DNA of 34,756 nt from contig CAJQNF010000095.1 of assembly GCA_905479625.1 (NCBI GenBank), positions 1 through 34,756 on the forward strand, in the 5' to 3' direction. Below are positions 31,327 to 34,756 of the stretch, piece by piece (positions within the stretch are counted from its first letter, which is position 1; each line of letters starts with the position of its first letter). The notes under the pieces were generated by a model, which worked only from the letters and a program-made list of their open reading frames with translations, had not been told where the DNA came from and made no database searches. The stretch comes from an uncultured Flavobacteriaceae bacterium. GTDB lineage: Bacteria; Bacteroidota; Bacteroidia; Flavobacteriales; Flavobacteriaceae. The translations under genes and the position numbers were made by a program.

Positions 31327-31956
31327 CTAAGGCTTCACTAAAGCATAGACCAAGGTGAATCCTTCCTTTAAAAACTCAAACTTAATTTCATATTCCCTTT
31401 TCCAAGTGTCAAATATAACTCTTCCTGAGGATCTCCCATCGGCAAAGCTAAATGGATTGATGCCAATATGATTATGAAAACTCAAGCCACCATAAGGATA
31501 AGTTTTATACATCGACTCCTTAGCTCCCCAAATCACAGTTAATTGCTTGACAAGGTCTTCTTCAGATAAAGAATCGACCTCTGTATTGACAAATCGATGT
31601 TGAATATTAACTATTTTCTCTCTGTTTTTTTCAATATCAACCCCGGCTTCCTGCTCACTGATCAGCACCGCTGCAAACTCAAAAGAGTGCGTAATAGAAA
31701 TATGCTTATCATCATTTAAAAAAGGCCTTCCATATTCGTTATAATAAAGATTAGCATCCTCATAACCAGCATGTTTAAGTAATTTTCTAACACTCAAAAA
31801 TCCTTTTTGATGCAGTATAGATTTCATGCCATTCAACCTCGAAATACTATTTTCGGTCAAGACCAGTCCATTTCTCAATTCCTCAAGGGACTCCTCAATT
31901 TTCCATATATAAATAGTGGTTCCTCCTTCAGAAGAAATGGTTTTATAAATCGGCAT
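31327..31956 (-). CDS. 4'-phosphopantetheinyl transferase superfamily protein (Sfp/AcpT type)
   Basis: This family activates acyl or peptidyl carrier proteins by adding phosphopantetheine from CoA. The 209-residue protein carries the two signature motifs GVDIEKNRE (Mg-binding Asp and Glu) and WGAKESMYK (Glu and Lys), and the substrate segment YNEYGRPFL...ISITHS. ATG 31956 is chosen; an upstream in-frame TTG at 31995 adds 13 residues. It is divergent from ahcY, with only 55 bp between starts, and is followed by the GGGP synthase gene. The target carrier protein is not evident here. Confidence 0.9.
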   Translation of the reverse strand: MPIYKTISSEGGTTIYIWKIEESLEELRNGLVLTENSISRLNGMKSILHQKGFLSVRKLLKHAGYEDANLYYNEYGRPFLNDDKHISITHSFEFAAVLISEQEAGVDIEKNREKIVNIQHRFVNTEVDSLSEEDLVKQLTVIWGAKESMYKTYPYGGLSFHNHIGINPFSFADGRSSGRVIFDTWKREYEIKFEFLKEGFTLVYALVKP

Positions 31957-31978
31957 ACAATGTTTAATAGGTATTTCG

Positions 31979-31986
31979 TATTTTTG
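31979..31986 (+). promoter_or_regulatory. Possible -7 promoter element of ahcY
   Basis: TATTTTTG is a full match to the Bacteroidota -7 consensus, 25 bp before the ahcY ATG. The upstream -33 element is not convincing. Confidence 0.4.
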
Positions 31987-32011
31987 CAAAATCAAAACAA
32001 ATATAAAAATT

Positions 32012-33328
32012 ATGAGTTCAGAAACATCGACTTACGTAAAATATAAGGTTAAAGACATCAACCTTGCAGATTGGGGAAGAAAGGAAATTCATTTAGCTGA
32101 ATCTGAAATGCCAGGTTTAATGAGCCTTCGGGAAGAATATAAAAATGAAAAACCATTAAAAGGTGCTAGAATCGCAGGTTGTTTACATATGACCATTCAA
32201 ACAGCAGTGTTGATTGAGACGCTAGTGGATTTGGGTGCTGAAGTGACCTGGAGTTCATGTAATATCTTTTCTACACAAGATCAGGCTGCTGCTGCCATCG
32301 CGGAGGCAGGCGTATCAGTATATGCCTGGAAAGGCCTTACAGAAGAAGAATTTGACTGGTGTATAGAACAAACTCTTTTCTTTGGAGAAGACAAAAAGCC
32401 ATTAAATATGATTTTGGACGATGGAGGAGATCTGACCAATATGGTATTTGACAGGTACCCTGAATTGGTTAAGGGAATCAAAGGTCTTTCTGAAGAAACG
32501 ACTACTGGGGTTCACCGTTTGTATGAAAGAATGAAGGAAGGAACTTTACCAATGCCTGCCATCAATGTGAATGATTCTGTTACCAAATCTAAGTTTGACA
32601 ATAAATATGGCTGTAGAGAAAGTGCTGTAGATGCAATTCGAAGAGCTACAGATACAATGATGGCCGGAAAAGTGGTTGTTGTTGCTGGATATGGTGACGT
32701 TGGAAAAGGAACTGCCGCCTCATTTAAGGGTACAGGAGCCAGAGTAATTGTCACTGAAATAGATCCAATTTGTGCGTTACAAGCTGCTATGGAAGGTTTT
32801 GAAGTCAAAAAAATGGACAATGTCATAGAGAAAGCTGATATCGTAATCACTACTACAGGAAATAAAGATATCATTCAAGAGCGTCATTTCAGAGCTTTGA
32901 AAGACAAAGCTATTGTTTGTAATATTGGCCATTTTGACAATGAAATTGACATGGCATGGTTGAATGCAAATTATGGTGATACTAAAAATGAGATCAAACC
33001 ACAGGTTGATCAATATAGTATTGACGGGAAGGAAATTATTCTTTTGGCTGAGGGAAGACTTGTTAACCTTGGTTGTGCGACGGGTCATCCAAGCTTTGTA
33101 ATGAGTAACTCATTTACCAATCAAACTTTAGCTCAATTAGAGTTGTGGAATAACACGGATCAATATGAGAATAAGGTTTATATGCTTCCTAAACATTTGG
33201 ATGAAAAAGTAGCCCGACTTCACTTAGAGAAAATTGGTGTGGAACTGGAAGAATTACGCCCAGAACAAGCTGATTATATTGGAGTTAAGGTCGAAGGTCC
33301 TTTTAAACCTGAATATTACAGGTACTAG
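32012..33328 (+). CDS. ahcY: Adenosylhomocysteinase
   Basis: AhcY hydrolyses S-adenosylhomocysteine to adenosine and homocysteine, recycling the product of SAM-dependent methylation. The 438-residue protein has [27 protein letters not shown], the NAD-binding loop [30 protein letters not shown] (about residues 222-251), [11 protein letters not shown], and the C-terminal [28 protein letters not shown] with the final KPEYYRY. This is a full-length canonical enzyme. It is monocistronic, ending in a strong terminator. Confidence 0.98.
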   Translation: MSSETSTYVKYKVKDINLADWGRKEIHLAESEMPGLMSLREEYKNEKPLKGARIAGCLHMTIQTAVLIETLVDLGAEVTWSSCNIFSTQDQAAAAIAEAGVSVYAWKGLTEEEFDWCIEQTLFFGEDKKPLNMILDDGGDLTNMVFDRYPELVKGIKGLSEETTTGVHRLYERMKEGTLPMPAINVNDSVTKSKFDNKYGCRESAVDAIRRATDTMMAGKVVVVAGYGDVGKGTAASFKGTGARVIVTEIDPICALQAAMEGFEVKKMDNVIEKADIVITTTGNKDIIQERHFRALKDKAIVCNIGHFDNEIDMAWLNANYGDTKNEIKPQVDQYSIDGKEIILLAEGRLVNLGCATGHPSFVMSNSFTNQTLAQLELWNNTDQYENKVYMLPKHLDEKVARLHLEKIGVELEELRPEQADYIGVKVEGPFKPEYYRY

Positions 33329-33342
33329 CATATTTTGACCTT

Positions 33343-33390
33343 AAATAAATAGAACTTCCAGGTAATAACTTGGAAGTTTTATTTATTTTT
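33343..33390 (+). terminator. Rho-independent terminator after ahcY
   Basis: An 18-bp stem (arms 33343-33360 and 33371-33388) with a single G-T pair, a 10-nt loop, and a T-rich 3' arm and tail. It starts 15 bp after the stop codon. Confidence 0.9.
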
Positions 33391-33419
33391 AACCCTATCT
33401 ATTGTTAACTCCTTTTCAT

Positions 33420-34217
33420 ATGAAAAACATTTTAGTCCCTATTGGAAGTAATATTAATGCCCTAAACACTTTGCAATACGCTATTGATTTTGCGGAAGCA
33501 GTAGAGGCAAAGATTTATCTTGTTCATGTTTATAGTAGCCCTAAGATCAGCGGAAATATTCTTAAAGTAGACCAAATAATGGAAAGGGATAGTAAAGAAA
33601 TCCTGAAGGATCATTTGACCAATGTGAATAAAAAAAATGTAGAGATTATAACCAGCACTTTAAAAGGTTATTCAGTAATCGATACTTTGAAACAATTAAA
33701 TAGACTTTTACACATTGATCTCATCATTACTTCCCCAAAAAATGACGGAGCTGATGAACATGTATTTTTAGGCAAAATAACAGGTAACATCATTAAGGAC
33801 ACCAAGGTGCCTGTTCTTATTGTGCCCGGTGAAACAAGCTTTAAGCCGATAAAAAAGATTCTGATGACTATAAAATCAGGATCCATTAAATCAGTATCAA
33901 CTTTAGATCTTTTGATCAAAATTAAAAACACCTTTTCATCAACGATTAATCTTTTACAAGTAAAGACGCCAAAACTTGATGCTCAGGATCTAGAATTAAA
34001 TAAAACACTTGAAGGATTAATCAATCAGCATATTCCTACAACCAATGCAACTGTTTATCAAGGTGTTCTTGAATTCCTGCGAGAAGAGGATCCTGATATG
34101 CTTTGCGTGATTCGCAGAAAAAGAGGATTCTTTAAAAAACTTTGGGAAAATGACAGGGTCAAAAAAATTGATTTTGACAGTCATATTCCCTTGCTTGTTT
34201 TAAAAGGAATGTCGTAA
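33420..34217 (+). CDS. Universal stress protein, two UspA domains
   Basis: A 265-residue cytoplasmic protein. The first Usp domain (about residues 1-140) begins MKNILVPIGSN and has ALQYAIDFAEAVEAKIYLVHVY-type segments and the nucleotide-binding-like GKITGNIIKDTKVPVLIVPG. The second domain (about 145-265) is more degenerate and ends HIPLLVLKG. ATG 33420 gives the canonical N-terminus; an in-frame start at 33402 adds six residues. The role is unknown beyond stress resilience, and there is no link to neighbours. Confidence 0.88.
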   Translation: MKNILVPIGSNINALNTLQYAIDFAEAVEAKIYLVHVYSSPKISGNILKVDQIMERDSKEILKDHLTNVNKKNVEIITSTLKGYSVIDTLKQLNRLLHIDLIITSPKNDGADEHVFLGKITGNIIKDTKVPVLIVPGETSFKPIKKILMTIKSGSIKSVSTLDLLIKIKNTFSSTINLLQVKTPKLDAQDLELNKTLEGLINQHIPTTNATVYQGVLEFLREEDPDMLCVIRRKRGFFKKLWENDRVKKIDFDSHIPLLVLKGMS

Positions 34218-34405
34218 TTTGCTTTCTTAAACCCTCATTATGTAATAGGGTTCGTAATGAAAATACAAAGTGGAATAAATCAGGAGTTTATATTCGAAAA
34301 GCATAGTACCGCTATGGTTAAGAAGATAAACCTAGTGCAACGACTGATTTGAAGTAGTTTGTATTTGTAATAGAAGATCTATTGCATATTGAGGGTTACA
34401 ATTTT

Positions 34406-34479
34406 GGGGCTATAGCTCAGTTGGCTAGAGTGCTTGACTGGCAGTCAAGAGGTCCGGGGTTCGAATCCCCGTAGCTCCA
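34406..34479 (+). tRNA. tRNA-Ala (anticodon GGC)
   Basis: A 74-nt cloverleaf with acceptor stem GGGGCTA / TAGCTCC, anticodon stem CTTGA / TCAAG and loop CTGGCAG giving anticodon GGC, and T-arm CCGGGGTTCGAATCCCCG with the GTTCGAAT loop. The acceptor stem has the G3-U70 pair that defines alanine identity, and the discriminator base is A. The 3' CCA is not encoded. Confidence 0.97.
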
Positions 34480-34609
34480 CAACAAAAAAGAAAAGTCTTC
34501 GGTAGAAGGCTTTTTTTATTTCCTTGAATTTTGGCGAAGCAAAGCTTCAAGTTAAAATTCAAGGAAATAAAAATTCAAGCCCGCATGGGCTTGCTTTTCT
34601 TTTTTGTTG
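34480..34609. repeat. Nested inverted-repeat element directly after tRNA-Ala
   Basis: The outer 16-bp perfect arms (34480-34495 and 34594-34609) enclose a tRNA terminator hairpin (34493-34517) and a 20-bp perfect inverted repeat (34513-34532 with 34554-34573). The loop of the latter has its own GAAGC-AAA-GCTTC hairpin. A third hairpin CAAGCCC-GCAT-GGGCTTG (34576-34593) follows. The left outer arm begins at the base after the tRNA discriminator. The whole could fold as a cruciform. The function is unknown; it may be a compound terminator or a mobile extragenic repeat. Confidence 0.75.
34493..34517 (+). terminator. Terminator of tRNA-Ala
   Basis: An 8-bp stem, AAGTCTTC with GAAGGCTT (one G-T pair), with loop GGTA, followed by five Ts. 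It begins 13 bp after the tRNA 3' end. Confidence 0.75.
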
Positions 34610-34756
34610 TTAGGGGCACCCCTTTGGGATCAACGCAGTTAATCCCGATACATATTAAATCTAACATACTTGAGCGTCTTTTTTTGTGAGGAGATGTAAA
34701 ATTGCTGCTAAGCAATTTGCAGATTCTATTTGCAGAATGGGAGTATAGGGGATCAA
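34610..34756. repeat. Terminal intergenic stretch with small repeats
   Basis: No gene was recognised. It holds a perfect 8-bp hairpin AAATTGCT-GCTA-AGCAATTT (34699-34718), a 9-bp direct repeat ATTTGCAGA at 34715-34723 and 34728-34736 (13-bp period), and GGGAT/ATCCC arms near 34627-34648. The region continues past the window edge. Confidence 0.45.

Noticed and set aside
32512-32874. Open frame of 120 codons on the minus strand inside ahcY
   Set aside because: Antisense shadow of a canonical highly conserved gene; no domain or start context.
34230-34252. AACCCT/AGGGTT inverted repeat after the universal stress protein gene
   Set aside because: Only 6 bp with an 11-nt loop and no T-run; too weak to call a terminator.
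34610-34756. Possible GIY-YIG or integrase remnant next to the tRNA
   Set aside because: No recognisable motif in either strand; only short open stretches and repeats.
1-34756. CRISPR arrays, transposons, prophage genes or rRNA
   Set aside because: No regularly spaced repeats, transposase motifs, phage genes or rRNA sequence were seen.

Overview
The window looks like chromosomal DNA of a flavobacterium (phylum Bacteroidota). The evidence is AT-rich sequence, promoter elements of the Bacteroidota type (TAnnTTTG), few Shine-Dalgarno sites, several short SPII lipoproteins, a TonB-dependent receptor, a bacterial GGGP synthase, and gene families familiar from marine Flavobacteriaceae. No transposase, integrase, phage gene or CRISPR array was seen.

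Layout. (a) 1-2600, minus strand: nucleotide-sugar genes rfbB (cut by the window edge), galE and a DegT-type aminotransferase, divergent from waaA (KDO transferase). (b) 3958-26242: a sulfur-oxidation and molybdenum-cofactor island. It holds a Crp/Fnr regulator, a split YeeE/YedE transporter, moaA-moeA-moaC, a MobA-type protein, a MoeB-rhodanese protein, a membrane MutS-like ATPase, and convergent moaD-moaE. These are followed by a fused iron-sulfur/NrfD subunit plus a SoeA-like molybdopterin oxidoreductase, a TlpA-type lipoprotein, two SulP transporters, a CstB-like persulfide dioxygenase/rhodanese, a rhodanese lipoprotein and a haem lipoprotein. (c) 26270-31956, minus strand: PPTase, GGGP synthase, thiamine-binding protein, PnuC/PnuT, NadR-like kinase, ArfB, then a TPP riboswitch in front of a TonB-dependent receptor. 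(d) 32012-34756: ahcY, a universal stress protein, tRNA-Ala(GGC), and a nested set of inverted repeats.

How the genes fit together (inference). YeeE/YedE proteins bring in thiosulfate or another reduced sulfur species. The CstB-like enzyme oxidises persulfide and exchanges sulfur with sulfite and thiosulfate. The SoeA-like enzyme with its fused BC subunit would oxidise sulfite to sulfate at the cytoplasmic face of the membrane, and SulP proteins would move sulfate. The Moco genes supply bis-MGD to the SoeA-like enzyme.

The most striking signal is a perfect 14-bp palindrome, GTAAC-N4-GTTAC. It occurs exactly three times, in front of the YeeE pair, the molybdo-oxidoreductase operon and the CstB-like gene. 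Each time its centre lies exactly 32 bp upstream of the centre of a TAnnTTTG-type -7 box. This is class II activator geometry and defines a sulfur regulon, probably controlled by the Crp/Fnr protein encoded next to the first site.

A second system is thiamine salvage: a TPP riboswitch with a visible P1 helix controls the TonB-dependent receptor, and an MTH1187-type thiamine-binding protein, PnuT and a NadR-like kinase are encoded just upstream.
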